DNA of 64,000 nucleotides from Bacteroidales bacterium (GTDB lineage: Bacteria > Bacteroidota > Bacteroidia > Bacteroidales > UBA10428): the NCBI GenBank assembly GCA_016926235.1, contig JAFGOZ010000220.1:62001-126000 (forward strand), read 5' to 3'. Shown one piece after another: positions 53,334 through 62,848 of this stretch. The notes under the pieces were generated by a model, which saw only the letters and a list, made by a program, of their open reading frames with translations, ran no database searches and was not told the DNA's origin. The first letter of the stretch is position 1. Each line of letters opens with the position of its first letter. The position numbers were made by a program, and so were the translations under genes.

Positions 53334-55862
53334 TTATTTTTCTTCTGTCTCAGTTTTTGGTTTTAAGCTTTTATATATTTCAAACCCGAAACCGAGTAAA
53401 AGGAGCAAAATCATGGCAATTGAACTTGCTTTGGATATTTTGTTACCCGTGTAGTATGATTTTGGTTCAAACTTAAATTCAATAATATGATTTCCTTCCG
53501 GGATAATCATTCCGCGCAATACATAATTGATCCTGAAATATTCAGAAGGGTTACCATCTATAAAGGCATCCCATCCTTTATCATAATAGATTTCAGAGAA
53601 TACAGCCATTTGTTCTTTATTAGAATTGGACTGATATTTAAGATAGTTTGGCTGATATTCCAATAGTGCAATTTGTGCCGTGCTATCATAATTGGCTTTA
53701 AAATCATCAATGATACCGGAGAATCGGTTATCAATAACAGCGGTTAATGCCGGATTAATGCTATACAAAGCTTTATTCTCAGCATCTGCATTTTCTACCA
53801 TTTGATAATTTTTTACAAACCATGCATTGCCAAGAACATGTTTATTAATTAAAGGGCTCGCCTCAGGATTATATATAATGTATCTTGTATTAAGCATGTT
53901 CAGGGTTTTTAGCTTTGCCATAGTGCTATTTAATATTGCCATGGTGCTATCAAGGCTTAGTTTCGGAGGAAGGCTGTTAAAAGTATTACTTAATAGCTGA
54001 ATATCATTGTATATATGATTTTCAATTAATTCCTGGTAGCGCTTCATCTTCGCTCCATGATATCCACCAATAGATTTATGGTAGTATGAGGTTGAGGCAT
54101 CATTAAAAGTACTTACAGCCAGGTTGAGTACCCTGTAGTTCGGGTCTTTGTCAGCTAGTATATATTCATCAGCTTTTGTTGGAGTAAATATATTTTTCAC
54201 ATCTTTTTTAGTAATAAAATCCTCATTACTTATATACCTCTTATCTACAGGCCACATATCAAAAAGAATGAATGCGCCTGTTAGTACCAAGGCGTGATTT
54301 AATTTCAGTTTTTGTTTTATAAACAGGTAAATTATCACGAACGCAATTACAACAAAAACCAGGGAACGAAATGCATCAGCACTTAGCAAATGCTGTCGGT
54401 CAGCTTTTAATGCATCGACAAACTGAGTTGCTCCTTGTGATAAATAATATTCATCAGAGCCACCTGTAAAGTCGAAGAACATACCAGGGAAAAGGGCAAA
54501 GAAAAGACAAATACCGCCTACAATGTAAAAGGAATATTTTAAAGATTTTAACAGGTCTTTAGCAGGTATCTTATTCTCAAAAACCTCCTTTAAGGCTAAA
54601 ATTCCTAGCAAGGGTATTGTTAATTCTGCAATGACAAGTGTCATTGATACGGTCCGGAATTTATTATAGCCTGGGAAATGATCTAGGAAAAAGTTGGTTA
54701 GCCAGGGCAAATTTCTTCCCCATGCTAAGAGAATTGAAAAGATGGAGGCAATGACCAGCCACCATTTTGCTGGTCCTTTTAAAATGAACAAACCAAGTAC
54801 AAAAAGAAAAATCACTATAGCTCCAACATAAACCGGACCTGAAGTTCCAGGTTGCGCTCCCCAATACAAAGGCAATTGTTTTATAGCTTTTTTTGCATAA
54901 GCAGCTCCCTGACTTTGTTTTATTAGTTCATAGGTTGCAGAATTAGTGCCAAGTTCACCATCAGCGCTTCCTCCTCCATTGAAGTTAGGTATCAATAAGG
55001 TAAATGTTTCACCAATACCATAGCTCCAGTCTGTTGCATATGTTTTATCCAAACCTGTTGTTTTATCTTCTTTATCATCTGTAAGTTCTGATTTACTGCG
55101 CATAGAGTATTTGCCATATTCATATGTAGTCCAGAGGGTAGTTGCATTTACACCGATGGCAATCATAACTGCAAATAAAAGTAATGCACTGCCTGAAATA
55201 AATTGTTTTATTCTCTTTTCCTTAATCCCAAATACTAAATGAACCAAATACAGAATAAGAATTGTAAGCAGGGTATAGTAAGTTATTTGCAGGTGATTGT
55301 TCTTTATTTGAAGGGCCAGGAACAGGGCGCAGATTGAAGCTCCCAGTATCTGTTTTCGCGTAAGGCTCAGCACTACACCTCCTATAATTGCAGGCATATA
55401 TCCAATTGCTATTGCTTTAGCTGTATGCCCGGCATAAATAATTATGAAAAAGTATGATGAAAAAGCAAAGGCAATAGCCCCAACAATACTTAACCATGGA
55501 TTTACACGAAATGCCAGTAAAAGTATGTAGAAACCCAAAAGGTAAAGAAATATGAATTCTACAGGGCGTGGACCGACTTTTAATAATGCATCAATTGTGG
55601 GCACAAAAATCTGAGGTGCAGAGAAAGTAATAAGATACGAGGGCATACCGCCGAACATACTGTTTGTCCATAATGGATTTTGTTTATGTTCAGCAATATA
55701 TTTGGAAATTTCCTGCCTCATTCCCTCGGCTGTCTGGTTATCATGGCCACTAAAGGTTTTGCCTTCAAGCACCGGACTAAAATATATATATGAGATTGTT
55801 ATAAATATAACAATAGCCAGAAAATGAGGCCATAATTCTTTAAGTTTTTTAAAATCTGCCAT
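53334..55862 (-). CDS. YfhO family membrane protein
   Basis: This 842-residue protein has about 11-13 predicted membrane segments. The start MADFKKLKELWPHFLAIVIF and the periplasmic loop EGKTFSGHDNQ followed by NPLWTNSMFGGMPSYL fit the YfhO family (PF09586). Later parts include GGYHGAKMKRYQEL and a soluble C-terminal beta domain with the closing membrane segment IAMILLLLLGFGFEIY. YfhO is involved in glycosylation of lipoteichoic acid in Bacillus; in Bacteroidota it is linked to surface glycan processing. Here it is the last gene of the duplicated cassette and the intact copy; a short N-terminal remnant of a second copy lies at 57753-57941. Confidence 0.88.
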   Translation of the reverse strand: MADFKKLKELWPHFLAIVIFITISYIYFSPVLEGKTFSGHDNQTAEGMRQEISKYIAEHKQNPLWTNSMFGGMPSYLITFSAPQIFVPTIDALLKVGPRPVEFIFLYLLGFYILLLAFRVNPWLSIVGAIAFAFSSYFFIIIYAGHTAKAIAIGYMPAIIGGVVLSLTRKQILGASICALFLALQIKNNHLQITYYTLLTILILYLVHLVFGIKEKRIKQFISGSALLLFAVMIAIGVNATTLWTTYEYGKYSMRSKSELTDDKEDKTTGLDKTYATDWSYGIGETFTLLIPNFNGGGSADGELGTNSATYELIKQSQGAAYAKKAIKQLPLYWGAQPGTSGPVYVGAIVIFLFVLGLFILKGPAKWWLVIASIFSILLAWGRNLPWLTNFFLDHFPGYNKFRTVSMTLVIAELTIPLLGILALKEVFENKIPAKDLLKSLKYSFYIVGGICLFFALFPGMFFDFTGGSDEYYLSQGATQFVDALKADRQHLLSADAFRSLVFVVIAFVIIYLFIKQKLKLNHALVLTGAFILFDMWPVDKRYISNEDFITKKDVKNIFTPTKADEYILADKDPNYRVLNLAVSTFNDASTSYYHKSIGGYHGAKMKRYQELIENHIYNDIQLLSNTFNSLPPKLSLDSTMAILNSTMAKLKTLNMLNTRYIIYNPEASPLINKHVLGNAWFVKNYQMVENADAENKALYSINPALTAVIDNRFSGIIDDFKANYDSTAQIALLEYQPNYLKYQSNSNKEQMAVFSEIYYDKGWDAFIDGNPSEYFRINYVLRGMIIPEGNHIIEFKFEPKSYYTGNKISKASSIAMILLLLLGFGFEIYKSLKPKTETEEK

Positions 55863-55886
55863 TTATATAATTATTAAAATTGATTT

Positions 55887-56457
55887 TCAATTTCCAAATT
55901 TAATCAACTTTCCGTAACCATTGGAATAAAAGTGAAACTTATTAAAATTTTGACGGAACGGGTGGGTTGATGAATCATTAATTAAAATACATTCGGGTTC
56001 AACTGTTATTGATCTTATTTGCTTTATCTTTTTGTATTCGAGTTGTATAGAAATAATAATAGGCAATAATCTGATCTTATGTGTTTGAGGAAGTAATAGA
56101 AGACCTTTTTTGCCAAATATGGACCGGGTTTGATGCAATAAAGTCGAGAAACTGGTTTTTAAACTCAATAATAATATCTTTCTTTTTTTTCGGGAGCCTG
56201 ATGAATTATAATCATATTTTATCCAGTCACTTCCCAGAAGATCGAATCTATGCTGGAGGTACATATAGTTAAATGTTCAGTAACTTCCAGGGGATTGGTC
56301 GAAACATCTATTTCTTCCAGGTTAAATAAAGGTTTAAATGCCTTGTGTTCTGCATTATTGTTTTTTATATCCAGATTTGTGTCATTTTTTTTTGCTTTTT
56401 AAGAATCTTGTTACGCTGTTTTTTATGCAGGTATCTTTCAATTAATGAGAGTCTCGG
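55887..56457 (-). pseudogene. decayed heparinase II/III-like gene (copy A)
   Basis: Fragments of the intact gene at 57960-60167 can be read in order on the minus strand: RLSL near 56452, LEEIDVSTNPLEVTEHLT near 56325-56265, MYLQHRFDLLGSDWIKYDYN from 56264, EFKNQFLDFIASNP near 56165-56125, IIAYYY near 56065-56050, and FYSNGYGKLIKFGN at the end. They correspond to residues near 1, 64-85, 82-100, 212-230, 250-255 and 722-735 of the intact protein. The reading frame changes between them, there are internal stops, and about 450 residues are missing between the fragments near 250 and 722. The initiator Met has been replaced (CCG). Confidence 0.85.
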
Positions 56458-56491
56458 GATTTATAAAAATAGGGAAATATAGAAATGTCGT

Positions 56492-57694
56492 TTATTTATT
56501 CGTGAATTTATTAAGAATCTTTTCTACATGTTTGTCCCATGTATATTTCTTAACTACTTTTTTCAGCGCATTGTTGCCCAGTATTTTCAATTTATCCTTT
56601 TCTTGCACTAGCACTTCAATAGCATTAGTTAGCTCTTCCACATTACCTGGCTCAACAAGAATTGAGTCAACATCATGATCCAGTATCTCACCGACCTGTT
56701 CCAGGTTGCTTGCAATGATAGCTTTACCCATGGCCATATATTCAAACAGTTTGGTAGGGCTGCCAAAAAACTTGCTTCCGTCTACATTGTTAATATGGGG
56801 CGACAATAGTATGTCGCATGCAGCAAGGTGTTGAGGAGCCTGATTTTGAGGTATTAAACCGGTAAAAACTACATTTTCATTGCCAGGGGATTCAGATATT
56901 AGTTTTTTTACCTGCCCTGAAAGATTTCCATCTCCAATCAATAAAAACCTGATATTACTATTCTTGTTTCTTTCATAGTATTTTTTGATTGCTTTAGCCA
57001 TCTCGATAACTCCGTGCCATTGGCTGAATGTTCCTATAAATCCAACAACGATTTCTTTCCCGAAGTTATATTTTTCCCGAACGGAATCCCCCGAAATGGA
57101 TGGCGAAAATTTCTCCGGGGAAACACCATTTGGATTTACAATAATCTTACTTTCAGGGAATCCCCTCTGTACTAACTCTTCTTTTAGGTTATCTGAAACC
57201 ACAACAATCCATTTGGCAGTATGTAGATTATTTTTTTCAATTATACTTACCATTGGAAGCAAGAAAATGTATTTTACCATTTTTTTAAAAAAACTAAATA
57301 CAGGATTGCCTTTGGCGCCCCAATGTTTTATTTTCCATATTTCAGATGAGTTGTATTCAATAATCAGGGGCACATTATATTTTTTTGATAACGAAGCAGC
57401 CGAATAGGAGCATTTTGTCAACCTGTGATATATTGCATCGAATTGATTAATTTGTTTCCGGAGTTTTTTAATGATCGTACGATTATAAATGAGTTCTCTG
57501 ATATCAATTGGTAGCACTTTACTTTTTATTGGCGGGATAACCTCAACGGGCACTTCAACTTCAGGCAAACTTGAGTTGCTAACTACTTTCAGATCAGTTT
57601 TTTTTGCCATCGAATTGATTACCCCGGCAGTATGGCCCACCAAGCCCCCTGAATTGCCAAAGAAAAACAATGTACGCAGATAAAGGATTTTCAT
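56492..57694 (-). CDS. glycosyltransferase family 4 (intact copy A)
   Basis: The protein has 400 residues. The N-terminal Rossmann half starts MKILYLRTLFFFGNSGGLVG. The C-terminal half has the GT4 features VVGFIGTFSQWHGVIEMAKAI, FLLIGDGNLSGQVKKL and the donor-binding loop SPTKLFEYMAMGKAIIAS with the E(x7)E-type Glu before LVEPGN. There is no signal peptide; it probably acts on the cytoplasmic face of the membrane. GT4 enzymes are retaining; the sugar is unknown. A shortened homolog lies at 60151-60699. It is followed by the decayed heparinase and then intact YfhO. Confidence 0.9.
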   Translation of the reverse strand: MKILYLRTLFFFGNSGGLVGHTAGVINSMAKKTDLKVVSNSSLPEVEVPVEVIPPIKSKVLPIDIRELIYNRTIIKKLRKQINQFDAIYHRLTKCSYSAASLSKKYNVPLIIEYNSSEIWKIKHWGAKGNPVFSFFKKMVKYIFLLPMVSIIEKNNLHTAKWIVVVSDNLKEELVQRGFPESKIIVNPNGVSPEKFSPSISGDSVREKYNFGKEIVVGFIGTFSQWHGVIEMAKAIKKYYERNKNSNIRFLLIGDGNLSGQVKKLISESPGNENVVFTGLIPQNQAPQHLAACDILLSPHINNVDGSKFFGSPTKLFEYMAMGKAIIASNLEQVGEILDHDVDSILVEPGNVEELTNAIEVLVQEKDKLKILGNNALKKVVKKYTWDKHVEKILNKFTNK

Positions 57695-57752
57695 GATATT
57701 ATAGTTTGTTATAGTTAATCAACAAAACATAAACACGCGTTATTTAATCATT

Positions 57753-57941
57753 TTAATAATCCGCATTTATGAGATTAATGAAATCAGATGATTCTTTATC
57801 CATCCATAATGATGTTAAATTATTTTGTCCCGTAACGACTTTCCCTTCAATAGCTGCGCTGAAGTATACCATTGAGATTCCAATAAATATTGCTATCGCA
57901 ATAAGGTGTGGCGAAACTTGTTTTAAATATTTTAAAAGCAT
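57753..57941 (-). pseudogene. N-terminal remnant of a second YfhO-family gene (copy B)
   Basis: The open frame of 62 codons aligns with the start of the intact YfhO: HLIAIAIFIGISMVYFSAAI against HFLAIVIFITISYIYFSPVL, then EGKVVTGQNNLT against EGKTFSGHDNQT. After about residue 47 the likeness ends and the frame soon stops; the remaining 780 residues or so are absent. It follows the intact heparinase gene by 18 bases, the same position that intact YfhO has after the decayed heparinase. A functional one-segment membrane peptide cannot be excluded. Confidence 0.8.
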
Positions 57942-57959
57942 AATATAGTAGTTAATTTA

Positions 57960-60167
57960 TTATACTCCATTAAGTTTAATTAACTTTCCGTAACCATTCG
58001 AAAAATAATTAAAATTGTTGTAATTTACGTTAAATTCAATATCCGAGAAATCTTTAATTATAATACGGTCATCAGTTATTATAAAGTACCTGGCATGGAC
58101 ATAGTTTCTGTAAGATAAAAGAAATCCCAGGCTTTGATCTGTTTTTTCAATTACTTCACAATGATGTTGCTGTATAAGTTTAAATAAATCCCTTTTGTCC
58201 CCTGTGAAATTGTTTTGTTCTTCATTGCCGAACTGAACAGTATTATGCACTTTTGTACTCCTGAAATAGTTTCTCATTTCAGGGATCGGGGTGTAAAGAT
58301 AGGTTCCGGGATCAAATATCACGTCTTTTCCATCAATATAAAGGTCAAAGGATAGTTTGTCATTATGTCCGTGCCCCCCTTTTTTATTATGTCCTGTTGG
58401 ACCTGCTGAAATCGCAAGATATAACAAATCTGACCGAAAAATATACAAACCAAAATCAGGAAAACATTTGAATTGTAAATTATCGTATAAAGGTTGGTTA
58501 ATTTCAGCATCAGGTTTAAAAACGCTTTCTTTCGAGAATGCCCAGGAAGTTTTATGATGTTTTTTTATTACAAAGGTTTTTGGAATTGCAGTAATTTCCG
58601 ATTGATAATTTTGTAAGAAGCATTTTATTAAAGAATATTCGAGTGTACATGCAGGATTATACTCAAAGTTGCTGAAAATTCCTTTAAATGAAGACAATAA
58701 TGCAGAATGGTTAATTTGGTCTTCATCCCAAAAATTTTCATTTCCACTTGAATACTGATAAATAGTCTTTTCGTATGCACTTAAATTCAGATATTTTTTC
58801 CAGTTATTTCCAATGAATTCTCCGACAGGCGAAAACCTGAATAACCGTCCGCTGTCATTATCACCTATTTGTGCAATACGGCCGTTCTGTTTTGTCAGGT
58901 TATAAGTAAAATCAGCTGCATTTCTTAATATTTGTATAAACCATCCGGGGAGAATTTCATTTTGGTTTAACCATTTTTGTTGTTTTGGTTTCTTCAAAGG
59001 AGGGTTAGCATGCCAGCAGGTTCTTTTGTAATTACCAAGCAGGCTCCTAATTTTTTCAGCATTTCCAAGAATTATAGCCGAAGGATAAATGATTAACTCA
59101 GAACTTAGCCGGTGATAACTGGTTGAAGCTTCGTAATTGCTGCCATCCTCATTAAATTGTACTTTGGTTTGGTGGATTAATTCCTGGATGGAAAATGCCA
59201 GCCAGCTTTTAACCTTATCATTTTTGTATAGATAGAGTGCAATGAAGAAAAGCCCTGAAATATTGGAAAGATAGTGATTAGAAACAATTACTTCGCTGAA
59301 TTCCAGGTTGTTTGCAATATGGATGCCATGTTCATAGATAGTATTTGAAAATAATTGTTTAAAAGAATTATCAAGAATCCGGGCCTCATCTATCTGAGAG
59401 AGAATGTCGTAGGCAATAATAAGGTTTGCAGCTCTTATGGCCACATCCATGGTGCAAGTCCAACATACGCCCATACGGGGTGGGTTTGTTGCTGTAAAAT
59501 CCAGCACCTGGTTTCTAAATTCTCCAATGATTTCATTCTTCATCTCAGGAAGTACAAGGGCAAAAAATGCCATCTGTGAAAGATGTTGCATGCGTGCCAA
59601 TTCCCATGGTACTTTTAAATCACATCCGGGTTTGTTGAGTCCTCGCTGATCTTTATACCATAGGTTCTCCTTCCATCTAAATCCCGATTTATAATCTTTC
59701 TGCCAATCGATTGGGATATAATCCTGAGAGATCAATGTCCATATTTTTTTACTCTTTTCAGTATGGTTCTTATTCAGAATTTTCTCAAGCCAACCCCCTT
59801 TTTCATCAAACACAAGATCTTTAAGGTTCATGTCGAATTTTATTCCATCCAATCCTGGAACTTCGGAACTATGGTTGTTCCTTATCCATCCGCTGCCCAA
59901 TAAATCGTAGCGATGATCCATGTACATTTTACATAGAAATTCGGCAACCTCCTTTTTAATATCACTTACATTAATTTTATCCAGTTTAATAAACGATCCT
60001 TCAATTATTGGGAAGTTATGTTTTTCACGGGTATCAGAATGGAGATCTTTATAGCGGTCATGCTTATTATTATACTTTTCCAGAAATAGGTGGTATGCCC
60101 GTCTGATTATTAGTTTTGGAGGAGTATGGCGAAAAACTTCAATAATTGTTTTAAGAGATAATCTCAT
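57960..60167 (-). CDS. heparinase II/III family protein (intact copy B)
   Basis: The protein has 735 residues. The N-terminal alpha-helical part (about 75-430) includes MYMDHRYDLLGSGWIRN, GLDGIKFDMNLKDLVFDEKG and IVSNHYLSNISGLFFIAL. The C-terminal beta-sandwich has GGHGHNDKLSFDLYIDGKD near residue 600, FDPGTYLYTP and YFRSTKVHNTVQFGNE. The name refers to a lyase fold, but members in surface-polysaccharide clusters next to two-domain oxidoreductases are of unproven activity and may modify uronate-containing polymers. There is no signal peptide. The start overlaps the end of the truncated glycosyltransferase by 17 bases. A decayed copy lies at 55887-56457. Confidence 0.9.
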   Translation of the reverse strand: MRLSLKTIIEVFRHTPPKLIIRRAYHLFLEKYNNKHDRYKDLHSDTREKHNFPIIEGSFIKLDKINVSDIKKEVAEFLCKMYMDHRYDLLGSGWIRNNHSSEVPGLDGIKFDMNLKDLVFDEKGGWLEKILNKNHTEKSKKIWTLISQDYIPIDWQKDYKSGFRWKENLWYKDQRGLNKPGCDLKVPWELARMQHLSQMAFFALVLPEMKNEIIGEFRNQVLDFTATNPPRMGVCWTCTMDVAIRAANLIIAYDILSQIDEARILDNSFKQLFSNTIYEHGIHIANNLEFSEVIVSNHYLSNISGLFFIALYLYKNDKVKSWLAFSIQELIHQTKVQFNEDGSNYEASTSYHRLSSELIIYPSAIILGNAEKIRSLLGNYKRTCWHANPPLKKPKQQKWLNQNEILPGWFIQILRNAADFTYNLTKQNGRIAQIGDNDSGRLFRFSPVGEFIGNNWKKYLNLSAYEKTIYQYSSGNENFWDEDQINHSALLSSFKGIFSNFEYNPACTLEYSLIKCFLQNYQSEITAIPKTFVIKKHHKTSWAFSKESVFKPDAEINQPLYDNLQFKCFPDFGLYIFRSDLLYLAISAGPTGHNKKGGHGHNDKLSFDLYIDGKDVIFDPGTYLYTPIPEMRNYFRSTKVHNTVQFGNEEQNNFTGDKRDLFKLIQQHHCEVIEKTDQSLGFLLSYRNYVHARYFIITDDRIIIKDFSDIEFNVNYNNFNYFSNGYGKLIKLNGV

Positions 60168-60699
60168 AAAGTCTTGATATTATTTTTGATGTATTGATAT
60201 CACAGGTATATTTTTCCAAACCTATTTTACAGGCATTGTGGGCAACCTTCTTTTGTTTCTCAGGATCAAATTCATGTATAGCATCAGCTAATTGTTCCGG
60301 ATTTCCGCGTTCAACAAGCATAGCATCGGGGGGAAAATTAATTAAAGTTGGTTGTTTTAAATTATAATTTTCGATTATTATTGTTGAGGGGAGTAATAAA
60401 ATATACTTTATAAGTTTAGTAAATATAAAAAGGGGGGAATTTGATTTTGCTGCCCAGTTTTTTATTTTTCGCAATATTCTGAAATTGTACAATAACTCTT
60501 TGTATTTATTTGGCAAAAATGGAGTTTTAAGCGGCCTTATCAGGTTAAGGTAGTGGCTTGTTTTTGCCAATTGGTCGTTTGAAAATACCGTTAATGTATG
60601 TTTCTTACTATGAGAGTTATTAACACCGGCTGTATGCCCTACAGATCCCCCTGCAATTAAATTTAAAAGATAGACTGTTCGTAGATAAAGGATTTTCAT
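60151..60699 (-). pseudogene. internally deleted glycosyltransferase (copy B)
   Basis: The frame of 182 codons keeps both ends of the GT4 gene at 56492-57694: MKILYLRTVYLLNLIAGGSV, VGHTAGVNNSHSKKH, KNWAAKSNSP, IKYILLLPSTIIIENYN, then MLVERGNPEQLADAI and the C-terminus. About 45 residues are missing after ILRK and about 170 after ENYN, including the donor-sugar site. Both deletions leave the frame open, so a protein could still be made, but it could not be an active GT4 enzyme. Its first codons are nearly identical to those of the intact copy. It overlaps the heparinase start by 17 bases, so translation through it may still help expression of that gene. Confidence 0.8.
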
Positions 60700-60711
60700 A
60701 AACCAGTACTA

Positions 60712-62844
60712 TTATTCTTTTATTGCTTCTAGTGTTACTTTAGTAGTTTGTAGCATATCCCATAATTCGATAGGCCAGCTGCTATCATCTCCGCTCAAAG
60801 CAGATTGAAGTCTTTCAAGTTCTTCTAAATGTCCTTTTTGACTAACTGAAGTTGAAACCTCTTTCACCTTTAGCCCATATCCTTTCATTGTCTTAAAGTC
60901 TTCCATTATTATAGTTTTTTCATCAAAGTGAACCTCCATATATTCTTTGGGCAGGGCTCGGCTTCCCAAAGCAAAATATTGGATACAACATACAGAACCG
61001 TCTTTGTATTTGAGGGTAATAGTTTTATTATCAGATTCTGAAAAATAATCAGTCTTTGGAGCAAGGCTATCCACGCTTATAGTCAATATTTCAGAATTAG
61101 TGAATGATGTCATGAGATCAATGATATGACAACATTCTCCTACAATCCTTCCTCCATCTTCATGTACCCAGTGCTCTTTGGGTAAATAACCGGCATTCAT
61201 TCTATAATAGATGAACAATGGATTTACCCTCTTATCGGTATGCTTTTTTATTTCAGTGGTATATTTGCTGAATCTTCTGTTGAAACCGGTCATCAACACC
61301 GGGGCGCTGTTATTATTATAATAAAATTCTTCAATTTGTATTAGTTCTTCATAGTTTGTTGTCAGTGGTTTTTCTACAAAAACATGTTTCCCGGCGTTAA
61401 GACATTTAAGTACGAGTTCTCCGTGATTTTTATGCCTTGTACAAATCATCATCAAATCTACATCTTTGTCTGATAGAGCGTCTTCAATATTTGTTGTTGC
61501 ATAATTGGCACCAAATTGTTTTGCTACTGTTTTTGCTTTTATCCCGGTGCGATTAACAACACAATGCAACTTATATTTATCGGACAACTTCTGAATATTC
61601 GGAAGATGGATATTAGTTGCAAAACTTCCTGCTCCGACTAAAGCGATATTAATTATATTATTCTTGCATTTTATTCCATTTCTAATTATCATTTTTTGAT
61701 TATTAGAATGTTCTTCAATATCATTGTTGTTTTCTTCATATTTAAGTAAAACTATTAATGGTTTGTGTGGTTTTTTAAATTCCTCAAATGCTTCTTCTAC
61801 CTTGTTAATAGGGAAAACCCCTTGAATTAATTTGTCAACCTTGACACCTTCTGTAGTTAGCAACCTTAAATATTCAAGCATATTTCGATTTTCTGTCCAT
61901 CTCACATAGGCATAGGGATAATCGTTCCCCTTTTCCTCATAATTTTTGTCATATCTTCCGGGACCATAGGATGTAGAAATTTGAAAATCAAGTTCTTTAG
62001 AATATATATCTGCTCTGTTTATTTCCATTTTTGAAACCCCGACCAATATGACTTTACCTTTCTTTTTACACATCTGAAAAGCCTGCGAAAGGGGTTCGCT
62101 GCTTGATGTAGCTGCCGTAAATATAGCAGCATCAACTCCATAACCTCCTGTCCAATTTCCAATAGTTTTAACGGGGTTCTCTTCAGAGGAATTGATAGCT
62201 AGTTCTGCTCCAAGTTCTATTGCTAATTTAAGCCTATTTTCATCAATATCTATTGCAGCAACTCTAATACCGGAGTATTTTAACATTTGAATTGTAAGCA
62301 GGCCTAAAATACCTGCACCTGTAACTACACAATACTCGCCAAAACTAAGATTTGCCCTTCGTACACCTTGCATTGCAATACCTCCTAAAGTAACTGTTGA
62401 AGCTGATTGAAAATCCAGTTTTTCGGGCATAAGCATTACAAGATTCTCCGGCGCTACTATATATTCTGCATGATTGGCATACCCACCTCCGGCAACTGCA
62501 ACCCGATCCCCTGCTTTATATTTAGATACTTCTTTCCCTATTGCAACAACAATGCCCGAAACAGAATATCCGGTAGCACTTCCGCCATCTAAAAGACCTT
62601 TAACCTTTTTATAAGTATTTACTATGCCCATCGCTTTCACATCTTGTAAAACAGAAATTGCTTTCTCAGGCTTTTCCATAACCCTCTTGTATAAGGGTTT
62701 CCCGCTGTCTTTTACCCCACTGGATTCAGTTCCCGCAGAAATGCAAGAAAAAAATACCTTAACTAAAACCTGTCCTTTCTCAACAACAGGTGCCGGAATA
62801 TCTTCTGATAAAACTTTTCCTTTTTTTACAATTGCTTGTTTCAT
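60712..62844 (-). CDS. two-domain oxidoreductase: zinc-type alcohol dehydrogenase fused to Gfo/Idh/MocA
   Basis: The protein has 710 residues. The first part (about 1-365) is a medium-chain dehydrogenase: CISAGTESSGVKDSG, ATGYSVSGIVVAIG, the NAD site VVTGAGILGLLTIQML near residue 168 and GVDAAIFTAATSS. A linker rich in Asn and Glu (about 368-395) leads to a Gfo/Idh/MocA domain with IALVGAGSFATNIHLPNI, GKHVFVEKPLTTN near 490 and GGRIVGECCHIIDLM near 570. Such fusions recur next to heparinase II/III genes in O-antigen and exopolysaccharide clusters, and probably oxidise or epimerise a nucleotide sugar; the exact reaction is not known. It is directly upstream of the cassette and downstream of the SGNH-like gene. 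Confidence 0.9.
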   Translation of the reverse strand: MKQAIVKKGKVLSEDIPAPVVEKGQVLVKVFFSCISAGTESSGVKDSGKPLYKRVMEKPEKAISVLQDVKAMGIVNTYKKVKGLLDGGSATGYSVSGIVVAIGKEVSKYKAGDRVAVAGGGYANHAEYIVAPENLVMLMPEKLDFQSASTVTLGGIAMQGVRRANLSFGEYCVVTGAGILGLLTIQMLKYSGIRVAAIDIDENRLKLAIELGAELAINSSEENPVKTIGNWTGGYGVDAAIFTAATSSSEPLSQAFQMCKKKGKVILVGVSKMEINRADIYSKELDFQISTSYGPGRYDKNYEEKGNDYPYAYVRWTENRNMLEYLRLLTTEGVKVDKLIQGVFPINKVEEAFEEFKKPHKPLIVLLKYEENNNDIEEHSNNQKMIIRNGIKCKNNIINIALVGAGSFATNIHLPNIQKLSDKYKLHCVVNRTGIKAKTVAKQFGANYATTNIEDALSDKDVDLMMICTRHKNHGELVLKCLNAGKHVFVEKPLTTNYEELIQIEEFYYNNNSAPVLMTGFNRRFSKYTTEIKKHTDKRVNPLFIYYRMNAGYLPKEHWVHEDGGRIVGECCHIIDLMTSFTNSEILTISVDSLAPKTDYFSESDNKTITLKYKDGSVCCIQYFALGSRALPKEYMEVHFDEKTIIMEDFKTMKGYGLKVKEVSTSVSQKGHLEELERLQSALSGDDSSWPIELWDMLQTTKVTLEAIKE

Positions 62845-62848
62845 TAGT

